From positions 992,001-1,056,000 of the forward strand of contig NW_024041373.1 of the NCBI RefSeq assembly GCF_014851395.1: a DNA stretch of 64,000 nucleotides, written 5' to 3'. This DNA is from Micropterus salmoides (lineage: Eukaryota > Chordata > Actinopteri > Centrarchiformes > Centrarchidae). Positions 1 through 14,675 of this stretch are shown piece by piece. Made by a program: the position numbers and the translations under genes. Each line of letters begins with the position of its first letter. The first letter of the stretch is position 1. The notes below the pieces were generated by a model. That model saw only the letters and a list, made by a program, of their open reading frames with translations. It searched no databases and was not told the DNA's origin.

Positions 1-930
1 TAACAATTGTGATTATGTCACAGTATTTTTATACAAATAACAACATTCATTTATTTTCTATATTAGTTTTAGTCATTGGTTGTTCTTAGTTCGTGGCATG
101 AGGTTTTTCTCAGGAGCCTAAACATGACAGGTAGTCACGTGACTCAGTGGCAGAAGGCATAACATTTATTAGATTTTATTATAAGGCATATAATCACCTA
201 TATTTCACTCGTGTCCTTAAGTAGCATATCAGTTGATTTTAAAGTATCTCAAAATTGTGTACACATCTGTTTGGAAAAGAAAAAAAAAAAAGAATTCTGT
301 CCTGGTAGCCTAGTAAGTCTAAAGAAAGTGGAGGACATGATTACCTGTAGGCTAATCATTTTTGACAATCATCACCTGTCCTCATTTACAGTATCATGAT
401 CAATGGAGCTGCTTGGTATCTTCATCAACAACAAGCTGTCAAAAAGCCATTGTCTTTTTATTATATGCTCTTGATTATATTTATTTCCTCACTCCACTGT
501 GAGATTATCTACTGTTGTGCCCCATGTCTAGAATGCCATCTGCAACTCAATATTCCCGTACAGGCTAAAGAAAGTATTGAAAATAATGTGAGCTATTTTA
601 CATATTAGATTTATTTTTGAAACAAATGATAAAAGAATGAAAGTATATAGTTTACCTTCCCAAACATAGCATTCTGCAGCTTGATCTAGGCAGATTAACA
701 TAATTGGATTACCCACAACAGTCACAGCAATATCCCTTTCTAATGAGTACTTTTTGATAGTGAGGGATTAAAGTCAGATTCTTACTAGCCTACTCCATAA
801 GGGTTTGTAAGATATAAAAGAGTGTTTCTTCTGCATACTTGTAGCTTGTTGTGAGTGGCTTGTTGTACATTCAAGACTTGAGTATTTTTCCATTGTGGCT
901 TTTACTTAAGCCTGATGAATCTGAATAGAG

Positions 931-1000
931 CAGTGGTTCCCAACCTGGAGGTCGGAATATCTGAGGGGTCACCAGATGATTAAAGGAATAAGCAAGCAAA
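931..1000 (+). mobile_element. hAT-like DNA transposon end fragment
   Basis: The stretch opens with CAGTGGTTCCCAACCTGGAG, which resembles the terminal inverted repeat consensus of many vertebrate hAT transposons. It continues with the usual 'ggtc...ggggtcacc' type sequence. I did not find a matching inverted end nearby, so this looks like a truncated copy. The right boundary is approximate. Confidence 0.55.
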
Positions 1001-1869
1001 GAGATGTATCTTCGTTACACATAGGCTATGATGTTTATTTTTCAGACTTTTCTTTAACTTATGCCTATCTTGTACTGGGTTACTGTAGACTGTCGCCTTT
1101 CGGGTCTGTAAAAATCCTTTCAATAGAGCACTCTTTGGTCTAACATGTCTACACTAACACTTCTGATCACAAGCCAGAAAGAAACCACTTGACTTGGGCC
1201 ACTTTCCACACACTGCTGCAGTGTTGCCTGCACTGGCGCCAAGCTTTACCGTGTTTAGTTGCACGCTAGGGGGCGCCACACGATGCCATTTATTTTGGCG
1301 TCTGGTGGGGCAGATGGTGTGTAAGGACTGGAGACCTATTTCTAGCGCCAGTATTGATTGACGTGGTGGTGTGAAATGCCCATCTGTAAACAGGCAAACC
1401 TTTTGTAATAACCCACGCAGGGCCCAATTCTTTTCCGATGCATTGCTCTGCTGAGCACCACTTTCTTCTGAAATACTGTAACTCAACACTGTAAAACTGT
1501 GCAAGTGCTGACTGAGCTGGACGTTTAGTGTAGGCCCACTATATCTGCAGCAGGGAGGTGACAGCAGCAGCTCGTGGAGAATAGCTCCTCTATGAACGCC
1601 CTTCAGACAGACTTGCCTGTGAATCACATTTTCCACCTACAACACTGTTGCTTCAGACTGGGCCCCTCCGAAGGAACACATGCACGCAAAAAGCCTTCTC
1701 CCTCGCCAATAAAATCACCGAGACGGGCCGATCTGCTGCCGAGCGCTGTGAACACACACGATCAATACAATCGACTCAGTGGAAACTTTTGTTTGGACTT
1801 GAAGACTTTCCACTAAAGTTTTTTTCCCCCCTTCTTTTTGATGGGAGATCATGTGCGAATATCGGAGTA

Positions 1870-1899
1870 ATGGCCTATTCATTCCTCTGTCACATTTAA
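1870..1899 (+). other. Upstream ORF, 9 codons
   Basis: ATG at 1870 has G at -3 and G at +4, a good initiation context. It reads nine codons to TAA at 1897. It matters only if the piezo1 transcript begins upstream of it, which cannot be seen here. Confidence 0.3.
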
Positions 1900-1954
1900 T
1901 CAATCAACCCCGATGGAACCTTTTAAGTTAGCGAACCCGTTTCTGCCCTGATCA

Positions 1955-2002
1955 ATGGTAGTTATTGATCTACTGGCTATTGTTGTTGACGATCAGGAGT
2001 GA
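1955..2002 (+). other. Upstream ORF, 15 codons, just before the piezo1 start
   Basis: ATG at 1955 reads MVVIDLLAIVVDDQE and stops at TGA 2000-2002, 18 nt before the piezo1 ATG. It is in the same frame as the main ORF, and the stop prevents N-terminal extension of the channel from this ATG. Context is moderate (T at -3, G at +4). If it is transcribed it could reduce initiation at 2021. Expression is inferred, not shown. Confidence 0.4.
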
Positions 2003-2020
2003 GTAATCGTCCGCGCTGAC

Positions 2021-2084
2021 ATGGATCTTCAGGTGGTTGTCTGGCTGTTCTACAGCTTTCTGCTGCCCACTGTGCTGTTAACAG
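2021..2084 (+). CDS. piezo1: piezo1 coding exon 1 (residues 1-21)
   Basis: This exon encodes MDLQVVVWLFYSFLLPTVLL plus the start of the next codon and corresponds to the human N terminus with its first hydrophobic helix (MEPHVLGAVLYWLLLPCALL). The start ATG has G at -3 and G at +4, a strong context, and an in-frame stop lies upstream at 2000. The exon ends in phase 1 at AACAG|gtaact. The helix belongs to the outermost unit of the membrane blade. The next coding exon lies 21.5 kb away. Confidence 0.9.
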
Positions 2085-4533
2085 GTAACTTTTGTGTTTT
2101 AATAAAATGAACTGTAACGATGACAACAAATCTTTACATTTACCAACTATCTACGTTATCAGCTTCTATCTATGTTGACTTGAGCGCCGAAACTCCTAAC
2201 GTAACGTACTGGAAGGGAACTACCCAGGCAGCTGGAGGGAAAAGTGTAGAAAGTTCGTATCAACTTTTTTTGGCGTGTGCTTACTGTGATACGAGTCGGG
2301 ACAACGTGACTGCAAATGATACGGGATAACTGCTCACTACCAGCACATGTAGGCGACATGGGGGACTCGGAGACCTGTTAGCTAACTTTGTGTTTTTAAA
2401 TTAAAATCTCAGCCCGGTTTGGAGTGGGTGGTTGTGGTCGCCGTCCGAGGTGTTAAAGTTGTTGTGAAACGCGATAGTGGGAATGGGTGTAAAATGACGA
2501 GTCATCAGTGCTCTGGGGTGGCAGTGTTAGCCGAATGAACTAGCACACCAAACCCATTCAACAAGCCACAAGTTATTTCCTACTTGTTGTGCGCGTTAGC
2601 TGATAAACAGAAAAATCTTAAACTGGCTCATATTTTAGAGAGGTTCGGCGGGGTCGACTTTGTGCGTACTCATGCCAAAAGTGAATGCGAACCGTGCCAC
2701 GATGTGAAACTTCTTAAGTTGACGTTACTAGTTAATATGTAGGCACGGCAGGAACTTGTCTGTTTTGATATAAACGGAAACTGTTTTTAAGTTGTGTGTC
2801 TGGTGCACAAAATGTTGCTTTATGCACGGACAGGGTGCACCCTGTGACAATAAGTCATTGGCCTATTTTGTGGTATTCTGAGCTTTAAGTTGTGTCAACA
2901 AGAACATCATCATCTCAGCCAAGCTCATTTAACTATTGTTTCGCTCCCTTTGACATCTGAAAGGTGCAGTCACACTAGAATTAGAAGTGAGAACATGTCA
3001 ATAAAGGCAATAATTGACCTTGTGTTAAATTTGAGGTGTCTTTTATAAATGATTATGGTGGTCCATCAGGAAAACACTTTCTAGGATTCAGGGATTACTT
3101 CCTTGGAGTCAGCTTGCCACTAGGACAAATGGGCAGCGTGGCTGACCCTGCCGCAGCTTTACTGTGTGTTAATACACTCCACAGAATGGCTAAGACAAGT
3201 GGATGTAGGACCAATTGGTTTGTGGACTACTGTTTTGAAGCCTTGAGTTTGGCATCTTGTTTTTTTGGAACCAGATGTGACCATATTTGCACGAGAGGGT
3301 GGAGCTAGCCAGCTTGGTTACCACGTTGCATCCGTAATGCACCTTAGTGTTATAAACTGGGATGCTAATAAGCAGCTGGCTCCTAATAAGCTTTTTCAAT
3401 AGCGCTGGTCAAATGTATGCAGTGCAGTGGATACAAGTCACCTCTATCCTGATTGACAGGTAGCCATGGTAGCAACTTGTTATTCACAAGATTGCCACGC
3501 CCTAAAATATACCCTGCTTAATCGTCTATTTTCCTCTAAATGGGATCATAATTTACCAAATGAACATCATGCTGTGTTGAAGAAGACTTTAAACTAACCA
3601 TTGAGACTATAAGCTCATTAGAAAAGTGTTTATTGAGTGAATAAATCAGGTGAGAAGTAAGCTCATTTCACCATTAAGGCCACAGCAATTGGACTTCTTT
3701 TTGTGCAGGTTTAAGGCACTTCCTCATTGGCTTCACTTTTCACACCCGGAGGTACCGCTTTGTTCACACAGAAAGTGTCATATTGGCTCGAGCTGAACTT
3801 GACACAGCCTGCCTGAGTATGAGTTTGGGCTTTTAGGGAAAGGGGTGCACTTGATTATAAGATAAAACAGAGCATCATTGCAAAACAGAATGCGGCACAA
3901 TAACCATTTGATCTCGATTATCTTGCCTTTATAGCCAAAATTTAATTAATTGCATACCCCTATTCTCAGTGTGACAGCTTTAGCTTTGTCAGTTTTCCAT
4001 GTATTGACTGTGGAATAACAGCTGCGTATGAATCATCAAGAATCCTGTTGGGAGTAAATGTGGTCACCTTTATTTCAGATGTTAGAAGTCATGTTTGAAA
4101 TGTTTCTGCTACAGAAGCCTTTTATAAGTGCTCTGTAACTTAATAACACCTCCTGCAGAAATGAAGACAATATTGTCCAGTGATTTCACTGGTCTGTAGC
4201 CAGGCTGATTCAATTCATGGATTCTGTAGGTGGCTCTGGAGCAGGTTAGCTGTGCAGCAACGCCGCATGGGTAAAAGTATGCCAGCTTTGTGATTCCGGC
4301 AAGCTTGTGTTAAGCCCAAAGATAGCTGGCTTGTGTGTGTGTGTGGGTGATAGAGAGAGAGAAGCAAAGAGAGCGAGTGTGTCTGTGTGTGTATGTGTTT
4401 GTGTCTGTTTGCGTGCGGGTCTCCTGACAGGATGTCACTAGTTACAACTTGCATTGTTTCTGCCAACGGTTCACATGAGTCTTTACTGAGTCAAAGGAAG
4501 TGAAACATGACAATAACTCTGCCAAAACAGTGC

Positions 4534-4578
<45 letters not shown>

Positions 4579-7500
4579 TTCCAATGAAGCCGTCCCATAA
4601 TGTACTGCAGTGTGACTTGTGTTACTTGTGATTGTGGGGCTAGAACTCATCCCAGCATGCAATTTGCAAATGTCACTCCATAAACAGTTGTATGCATCAG
4701 TGGTTTTGTTTCCACACTCGCTGTGTATTTAACCAGATAACTCAGCTGGAAGCGTGATCTATCAGGCTTTTAAAGGTACAACAAATGGGGCCAGGAGAGC
4801 ATCGAGCATCACCAAGCCTGTAGAGTTGTAAGGGTACTTCAAAGTTGTGATCTTAAATGTGAACAATGAATGAATCAGAACTGTTTGCCATATAGGAGGG
4901 AGCACGGTGAACTTAGGAGACATTGGGGTCCTTGGTCCCAAGGGCAAAGGTTTGGAAATGAGAGGGACACAATGAAGTCAGGGGATCTTCAACTGTAAGA
5001 AGAAAGAAAAAAGACAATGTTTCTTAAGTAGTCTAACAAAGTAATTAGAACTGCTGTGTTCATTGCTGAGCCATCAATGCATTAACCCAACTGAAAATCC
5101 CATTTAGTTTTTCATCTGTACTGCAGAGAGCACTCTCCTGTTCACAGCCTCATTGTGTGACTCCACTGTAGAGTTATTTTATGTGAATTAGCCATATCAA
5201 ATATGCATTTAAAGGATATGCACAATTTACATAAATACAAATGATTCTTAAGAAGGCAGTGATAGTAACTGCACTGAGCCCAAATGACCTAAACACAGAG
5301 GAGTCTTGTACAGGAGCCTGCAACGTTTCTCCTATTAAAACAATTACAACCAATTTGACCGCTGCTGGATTTTAACTGAACAAAATATGTTGGTTGGATG
5401 ACTAAACTACGTAGCTGTCACTGTCTTCCACCATGTTTTCATTAACGTTAACCTTGCATTCTGTGCCTGGGAGACTGGTGCTAACTTTGGTTGATGCTAA
5501 ACAGTATTTACCGTGAGTTTTTTAATGTGTGGTAATTGAACACGGTTTTAATGATATTTCAAAATTCAAACGGTGATAATAACTGTCAGGTATTTTGGCA
5601 GATCTTTTCAGATGTTTTTTGATTGGATGGTTAGGGCACAATGGCCACAAAAGGGTGAGGCGAGTGTGTCTCCCTTTATGTTGTATCTTGTGAATTTGTA
5701 ATAGATCTTATATCTGTGATGGACACTGTGGAATTGTTTGCCATATCTGGTTGTGTGACCACATGTTGCTTGTTATAATAGACTCACACACAAAGGAAAA
5801 ATGTTAAAAAATGAATGTAGAGAAATACTGAATGCAGATGCATTAGAGCTGCAATGATAGTTGAACGAAAGAAAATTAATTGCCAGCTATTTTAATAATT
5901 TATCAGTATTTCAGTGGTTTTTCCAGCAAAAGTTCCATTTTGGAAGTTTAGGTTTAGGGATTTGCTGTTTGCTTTTATGACAGTAAATAAAGAGTCTGTG
6001 GGATTTGGACTGTTGGTTGGATTTGAAGACGTGACTTTGGGCTGTGGGAAACTTGCGATGGGTGTTTTTCACATCCCTCCAGCAGAGTTCCACACACTTG
6101 GAGAATCTATGAAAAAAGAGCACTGAAGCTTTTGTGAAGGCTCGAGGTGGAACTACACCTTACTAACACACATAATGGTGGTTTTCATTTATTGCTCTGT
6201 GTAGTGGTGTCCCCATGTTAAATAAAATGGAATGGAATGATTGACAAACCAAGGTCACCCCTAAAATGAGACTGCTTTACTTTAATTTTGTACAATAGAC
6301 CAATCTGCCGGGTGATTTATGTGTTGTGCTCTTTCATGACGCATTTTGCTGATAGTGAAAGCAGAGACGTTTGGATTGATTGACAGTTGAAAGTGGCCTA
6401 TGAGAAATAGCCTGCTTGGTATTTAGCTGTCCCCTGTCTGTCCTTTGTCAACATGTGTGGTTTAAGAGTTGAATAAAAATCGATTTCATGAAGCAGAGGC
6501 TTGTTTAGGTTTATGTGTTGGAGCAGCTGGATAGAGACGTAGATGACTAAATCATCACCATGTAACAGGTTTTTAAGGGTTTCCTGGACATTTTTATTTG
6601 CAAGGGCAATTAAAAAGTGTTACAAGTGGGATACAGCCACAGTAATTATGACTTGTTTACTTCCACCTACAATCGGGATTAGACTATAGCAATGATGCAG
6701 TGACATAATATACTGGATTTGTGTCGGTGCTGATGTTGACATCACCAATGACACAGATCAGTCCACATTAAATCCTGTTGCTTAGTCACTGTTGTTATAA
6801 AACTGTACAACACAACTTCATAAGGCTTGTAGAGCAACCCGATTAAATTGTACACTTAACTTGTGTGTGGACTACTACTAGTTAAGTGATCAGTAGTGCA
6901 GCCTCAGTAGAGCAGACACTTAGAGACTCAGTGAGACTCACAGATTTAAAATGGAAAAAGACAAAAAAAAAAAAAAAAGCACTTATGACCCTGTTTGAGA
7001 GCGTGTTTGTGTGTGTGTGTGTGTGTTGTGTATGAGTGTTGCTAAGCCAGTGAGTCAGAGACATTCCACACCATGGAGGTTTAACAAGACTTCATGGCTC
7101 AGTGAGAAATACTCAGAGTGTGTGTGAGCTGTGGGGTGTGTGGGAGTGTGTCAGAGAGAGGAGGAGGAAGTTTAGAAGTTCTTTCCCTGTTCAGACAGGG
7201 GGAACGGCAGGGACCTGATCCTCTGTGGCACAGTTTGGGCTTTTGTCTCGATGCCATCAGCAGAATGAGCTGCAGCTCCTCTCACTGTATTTCCCACTTA
7301 TGTGAAACTCCACAACCTTTTCTTGACTTTGCAGAGCTAAGTCAGATTTTCCTAAGCGCTGGCTTCTTGTCCCTCCTCCGTTTTAATGGTGAAAACGTGC
7401 TGTTGCATGTTTGAGGCAACCTGCTGAGAGCGCGGCACATTGGGAGAGTTCAGAGCTAGGACAGCGTCTGCTCCAAGTCTCTGACTGGCCTGTCCGTAAG

Positions 7501-10500
7501 AGAGCATTAACTCATGGAATATCTGACCACAAAGTGACTTTCTGGGAAATGTAGATGTCATATAAACATATGTGCACCATGACAAATGTTGTTTGATCAC
7601 ACAGGGAGATAGGTGAACACTATCACTCTCATTTTCTAGACTTCTGTAGTGAACAGAAACATCCTGTGGTAAAGAATGTCATGTATTGTACTGCGTCCTA
7701 CCAAATAGGTTGCCAAACACTTCAGAGACTCTGGCTGCTTGGGACAGTCTGACAGCGACAGTTACCACAGCTTCTAAGATGTGTGGATAGTTGTTTCATC
7801 GGAAAGAATGTCTCTGACGTGTGAAATGCATGAAAGCCAACCCTGCACCACAGAAAACCTTGGGCCCACGTCAAATGCTTGGCAACAGTACTACCTTAAC
7901 GCTGTACTTTTGTACTGAAGCAAGTTTTAGCACTCTTTGTCTGAATAGACAACTTACTGGATTCTGACAGTGGACTGGCGTGTGTGCAAAGTCTGCAGTC
8001 AATCACAAAAGCCAACTGAAGGCTCACTTACAGCACACTGACTTTGCTCAGTTTCCATGGAACTGTGTGTTGATGTTGATGAGGGCTGTGCAACGATTCC
8101 AACGATTATGAAAGCAAGATAATCCAGATAAAACCATTATTTCTTTTGTAATGATGCTCTTGTTTCATCTTGTGTTATAATTGACCGGGCGCCAACATGA
8201 CCGGGGGTCATAACTTGTTATAAGCTGTTAGTCAACATTATTATCTTAAGCATGCAGCATTTTACACAGTGTAAATTAGCCTAGTGGCTAGCGGACTTTT
8301 CCTTTACTCATAGCTTAAAGGGATAGTAAGTGATTGTAATCCAATACACTTTTAGTTAAATTTGTTGAGTATTTCCTCAATGTTTGCTAACTCTATGTTT
8401 TGTGTGTGCTCAAATCCAGTTTTCCTACACAGCCCTGGCTCTGTAACTGGAACACAAATAAAGTGGTGACCTTCCCCACAGCATTGTTCCAGCCAGTCAG
8501 CAACAGGTGGCGTTAGAACTTGTGCGCAGGAGCAGTGGGAGATAGAGTTCTAAATGTGAGGAAAGAGAGATGGCCAAGTAACAGCCAAAAGCCGTGTTTC
8601 CATCAACGTTTTTTAGGCGCATTTTGAAGTATGGCATTAGCATAAATGCGATTAGCTACGCTTGCCGTAACCTGGTTTATCCGCTCCATACCAGCTCATG
8701 GAAACGCACATATTTCACATTTGCTTTTAATTTTTTATTGCGACATTTCAAAAGTCTGCTTAAAATTCGCATTAACAATTGGGTGGAAACATGGCTAAAG
8801 AGATAAAGGTCTGAATAGTATAAATGTAACTGTAGCCAGCTAGGCTGTGCAGTGAGTAAACCTCACTCCCTGATGCCTTAAGAGATGTGGGAAGACCTGG
8901 GGAAGCATTGTGTTTCCCCATGCTGCTGTCATCCTCTTACACACTAAGATGCTGTTTACAGATAATAAGGTTGCTAGTTCTTATATCAGGGGCTAATTTG
9001 GATTTTAGGGTTAATTAATATATTAATCATTTTAAGTTCAGTAACTGCATGATGTTTCTTAAGTCAATAAGTAATTGGGATTTCAATATTGATTATGGCA
9101 TGGGAAAGTATGAAATAAAAACATCTGTATTTACACACATATATATATACAGATAAAAATTGTAGAAATTAGTTAAAAATACTAAGACAAATAACAGAAC
9201 TATATAAACACTAAAACTTTTTAAACAAATGTAAGCACTTGAAGTTGATGTACCTAATGATTCTGGTAATGTTGCTTTTAAACCACTTATAAGTAAGTCG
9301 CTTTGGATGAAAGCGTCAGCTAAATAACTGAATGTAATGTAAAAAAAAAAAGCATTTGTGAAAGCATCAAAGCATTTGTTCCCTTATGTATAATTTAAGC
9401 CCTGGATAATATTTCACATAACATAATATAATATAATAAATATTCTACAACCATAGAAACACACACAAGCAAATTATTGGTAAGTTGATTGGAACCAGAA
9501 ATACAGTGATGGTGGCTGGATTACTGAGCGGGTTCTGGCTTTCAGATTGGCCAGCCACTGTAGTTTAATTGGAACAGATACAGTGTAGATGTAAGGCCGG
9601 GTACCCACTGCAGGGCCTAGTGAATATAAGCTTCCTTGGGGAATGGCCAACATTTTTGCACATTTTACTGTGTATTGATAACACAGAGGAACATCTGATA
9701 TTACTCAGGGCGGTGACCAGGTCCCAAGTCTTGACATACATACATTTGACACTGTATGTACTTCAGACTGTGGCATTGGACAGACACAAACATTTCCATG
9801 GCCGTCCATATACTGTATTTGTTCTTTTAGTGACAGTTGGCTGAAAATGTACACATTTGCCCTTCAACGTTTAGGATATTTAGCTGCTCCTGCGGCTGCC
9901 GTCAGATTTCTGTCGGATCACAGGCTCCTGTAATCATCACGCACATGTGTTTGTTTTTACTGTTATGGAAGCCGTGGAACATTGGGGCCATGGTGGGAAC
10001 CCTGCAGCTAGCTCAGTGTTAACATGTACACACAGGGGACCAATGATTTTAACATCAGCCACCCATAAATTACCTTCAGCACCACCAACACAGCATACTG
10101 TGGGGGGAGAGAGAGGGCGAGAGAGAGAGAGAGAATTATAAATGTCTGTTTGGCCATTTTCTTTCCACAAAAACAGGAAAGCACGGACCGAAGTACACAC
10201 ACACTCACACACACACAATGTTCCATTCCAAAACACATGTCGCTTCACTGCTCTCCGTTTTGATGCGTTCTACAGCAGATCTGTGCTGCTTTAGCACTGG
10301 TTGGATACGATACAACCTTTGATATGGTTGGTTGGATACGATACAACCTCTGATATGGCTGGTTCAGAGTAAATAGAACATGCCCGGGCAAAAGTGAAGG
10401 ACAAGAGGAATGTGAAATCCCCTTTTTTCCAGCCAGTTCACAGCATATCATGGTTTTATCTCTTAAGTCTAGTCTTCTCTGCAGGAGTCTCCACAGGGCA

Positions 10501-13500
10501 CACCTTCTGCAGCTTGTAAAGCTCAACAAGCCGTGAAGCACACAGCCCTAAAACCAACATCATCAGACATCCTAAACCTCAGGCAGAGGAGTAGGAAGGC
10601 TAATAGAAGAATAAAACGTGGAAATGTATTCAACACAAGCGTCACTAAAAGGAAAAGTTCATATTTTATTCCATCTTATTATCACATCCATACCTCAAAT
10701 GTAGGCTACATAGAAAGAATTATTGGTGATTGTAATTAGCCCTGCTGTTCCTTGGACAAATCTCTAGACTCTCATACAGCCAAGTTGAGTGAATCTTCAT
10801 CCTGGTAGGTGCATGTAGGATGTTTGTTTCCCCTTCATTTTGTCTTCTGTAGAGCTGACCTCTGTGGTTTGGGTTAGAGCTTAATTTAGGTTAATGTTAA
10901 TGGTTAGGCATTGCAGAGACGACTCTGTGGTTAGGACTCAGGTTGGGTTCAAGTTACAGTTAGAAACAGAAAACAGAACCACCTATAACTAGTGGTTGAC
11001 TGATAAGGGCTTTTCAATGACTGACACCGATATTTAGAGAGCAGGGCAGCCATTGGCTGAAATATAATGTTTTGTCAAAACAAAGAAAAGTCAAGTGTAA
11101 TTCCATTATTCCAGAGTACAGTAGTTTTTATTAATGAATTAAATTAGCTGGGTAAAGTTTGTCAGAAGTCGTCATTCAGCTGCATTTGTTTGTACAGTAT
11201 AACAATATATCTTAAACTCTAGCCAGTTATCGTTTTAGATCAGATGTGCTGTCATTTAGGAGAAACGTGTTAACATTTAGAAAAGACAATGGTGACTGTG
11301 GACATTTAGGGCTTCAAACTAACATTTTCCCCACCTACCCAAAACGTTTAAGGTGGAGTGCTAACATCGTTCCACAGCAGCTTACTGACGAGGCTGCCTG
11401 CAGATGTATTTGCAGACATTGTTGATCGGCCTCATGATTGTAGGCCACCTCTTGATTTGTGTAACTCAGACTGCCTCATATTAGCTTTGAATAGGAACTG
11501 TGGATTGGGTCCATCTTTTACAGTGTAGTCATGCTAGGAAGGTATATCTTCACAGCAGGATGGTTAGCGTGACTAATTATTATTTCAATGTACACAAGAC
11601 GTGAGTATCTGAACCTTGGTATGTTAATGGTAAATGGACTACAGATTTATAAAGCGCTTTACTGGTCTACTGACCACTCAAAGCAAATTACTATACGTGT
11701 CACATTCAACCATAAACTCACACTCACACAGCAGCTTGGGGTTCAGAATCTTTCCCCCAGTCCATTTGAAGTGGCCGGGAATTGAACCAGCGACCCAACT
11801 AGTGTTACACTCGTGGCTGTAATCTTGCGTAGAGCCAGTTTAGCTGATGATGGCTGAAACCCTCACCAGCTAAAGCAAACCGATTCTGCTTTCTGACCTA
11901 TGTATGTTCACTGGGCTGTCCAAAGCCCAGTCATTTTTCTGCCGTTGACTATTGCTTGTGTCAGAAGTTGCAGACTCAAATATCCACTGCCAAACTGTTG
12001 AGACCTGGAAATACCCTCAACATTCAGAACCGGGAATAAAACCATCAAATACATTCAGGAGAAAAACAGACAGAAGGCGTGATCTCCGGACATCTGGACA
12101 ATCTTAGAATATGTGGCAGTTTTATATATACTTTGCCTTTTGTTCTATTATTAAAGTGCATAAAAGCACTGATGGACATATTGTAAAAAGTGACACTTTG
12201 GTCTCTCTCAGCTAGTAATGACTGAATAGTCTTGGAATAGTATACTGTAAAACACACACCACCTATGTTACACCCAGCTAGACAGGCTGGTAGAGAGGGA
12301 TGCGACTGCTTCTGCTCTCTGATTACAGACTGGGAGAACAGAGGAGGAACTGAGGCTTCCATACTAACCACTCATATGCTCTCTCTTCACAGACTCACGC
12401 ACTCAGACTCACTCACACTCTCTCTCTCTCTCTCTCTCTCACATGTAGCGTTTCCAGTCTCCGTAACGCCTAAATATACAGTAGCAGTTCGTCATGACAG
12501 TGTTCTGTGACGTTAACAAGTTAATTACAATGTATGTGGAAAGGCAGTTTTGACTAGCAGCTGTATAAACCATTCTGTCAGCTGGACCAATGTAGAAAAC
12601 AAGTTCGAACACAGTGAGCCTGAATGCAGCATGACTTTCTCAATTTAACCCGAGCCATGTTGGGCTCACGTATTGATTTTCTACAATAATGTTGTAGAAT
12701 GTGTTAGAGCTTCACCTGTTAGAAATTGTCCTCCAAAACTGCTAGCAAACAATTACATTAAGATACAATAATACCATCAATGGATTGTTGAGTGACTTGA
12801 ACATAACATACTGTACATCGATAGGTTAAATATAACAGCATGAAATACTTTCCTCTATTGAAAGGGAGAAACAGATGAATGGCAAAAATAATTCAATTCA
12901 AACACTGGCCCAACTCTTGACTTGTATGTACTTATAATTTCTTGGATGAGATAGTAGAAGAAGAAGAGTACAGGAAGTGCATGTTAGAGGTTAGGGGTTA
13001 GAGGTGTTACAAGAGGAATTCTTCTCGCAAAAGATGAGTCATTCACGTATTGTTAATTGATGCAATTGGTGATTTGATTTTCAAATTCGTAATATTCATC
13101 GTAATATCGTAATTCATCTCAAACTCAGTTAATTTTTTTTGATATGCTGTTTTCATTTTATTCTCCAGCAGCTATTTTCTATTCCCAATCAAACACTGAA
13201 CTGATCTTTGGACGCTGAAATTCTTGCCATTCATGTCGGAGGTTCACAAGCGTTTCCTGCATTACTGCGGAAATACTGGCTCATGGCAGTACTGTTTCTC
13301 TCTGGCATTGCAGCCCTTCAAGCTTGAATCCAGGTCATTACTGCATCCGGATCCCTTCACGGCAAGAGAATCGCCACGTATTCTAATGCAACATCTCATC
13401 TCACCACTAACTGTTTGCATCTGTCTTCTTACCCGGGTACACAGTTATGTTATGTTATGTTAACATTGTTTTCAGTTATACAGTTTCGATGTATTAAGAG

Positions 13501-14610
13501 AACTGGTTTCAGGCCGAGGAAAGTTGCTTAGTGGCGCATGAAGCCAAAAAGGTTCAACTTCTGGGTATTAACTTACCCTGATCCTCCACATAGCTTCCAC
13601 ATTGCATGGCCCATAGAACAAACGACTCAGATACTTCTGCCAGCCAAGCCAGCTAACATCTGGTTTAGCCCTCTGCTAACTTGAATGGGGATCAAATCGT
13701 GCAGCTCTGCTAGACTTTCAAAATGTTATTGGCCCGAATAGATCAAATTCATTTACAATGTAAGTCTATGGGAAAAAGTCTTTTGGGGCCATTGTGCATC
13801 ACGTGACAAACCCTGAAGTTGTCATTCTACTGTTCGGCCACTATGGCAAACTGGTTTCAAAGCATGGTGCACTTCCTGGGGGCTTGGACCTGCCTGATGG
13901 GGAATCAGTTACACATAAATTGCATAGCTGGGTACTGTATACCTCAACTGCAAGTATTGGTGGAAAGTGACGTGGTGTTTGCTCAGGGTCTGTACTTGGG
14001 TGTAGCTCCTGCAGCCGCGTCGCAGCCAGAACCTGACGCAGCAGCTCCTTGGTCCGATAGTTGTGTCTTTGTGCCTCTTAACAGACACAAAATGCAATTA
14101 AAATATCTGTCCAACATGAACAGGGCCCTTACATGACAAGATGCGTTTAGCAACTTAGCCATTGTTTAAATTCACCTAAATAGTGTTTTAGACGGCTAAT
14201 TGTAGTCTCGCACTGAAGTCCCGTGGGAACTCAGTTGTTGCCGGAAAAAGGTAAATAGCAGTGTGCAGGTGGGAGGAGCATAGTGTGTGAAGAACTGTGT
14301 GTATAATGATCAAGATTAACTTAAAAATTACCCGGAGTTCTCCTTTAAGTGGTTTATAATGGACATTGCAAACTGCTGGAGGCACATGAGTCCTGAGGCA
14401 AAAACAACAGGAATTACTCGAAGCACAGGAGTAAATCACAGAAACAGGCTACAAGAGAAACACTGGAGGTAGAATGGACATAGGGACACTACCACTCGAG
14501 GTTAACGACTATTTGGCCATGAGTCAGAGGAAACCAGGAGTATTTGACCAGGATGTTGATGCAGGCTGGTACTAGATGTGCCGTTCAGCCAGGTGCCCAG
14601 AGTGAAGTCG

Positions 14611-14675
<65 letters not shown>

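Larger units (their letters stand above)
1..2020. other. Upstream flank and probable 5' leader of piezo1
   Basis: No convincing protein-coding exon was found here. The region probably contains the promoter and 5' untranslated leader, but no TATA box or transcription start can be fixed from sequence alone. A hAT-like terminal sequence lies near 931. A 160-codon antisense open frame at 1154-1636 has no recognised domain. The 170 bases before the start codon contain several short upstream ORFs. The start of a 5' non-coding exon could lie anywhere in the last few hundred bases. Confidence 0.5.

Noticed and set aside
1154..1636. 160-codon antisense ORF upstream of piezo1
   Set aside because: Longest non-piezo1 frame, but it has no recognisable domain or splice context, and the sequence has a repeat-like feel. 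Chance or repeat-derived frame is more likely.
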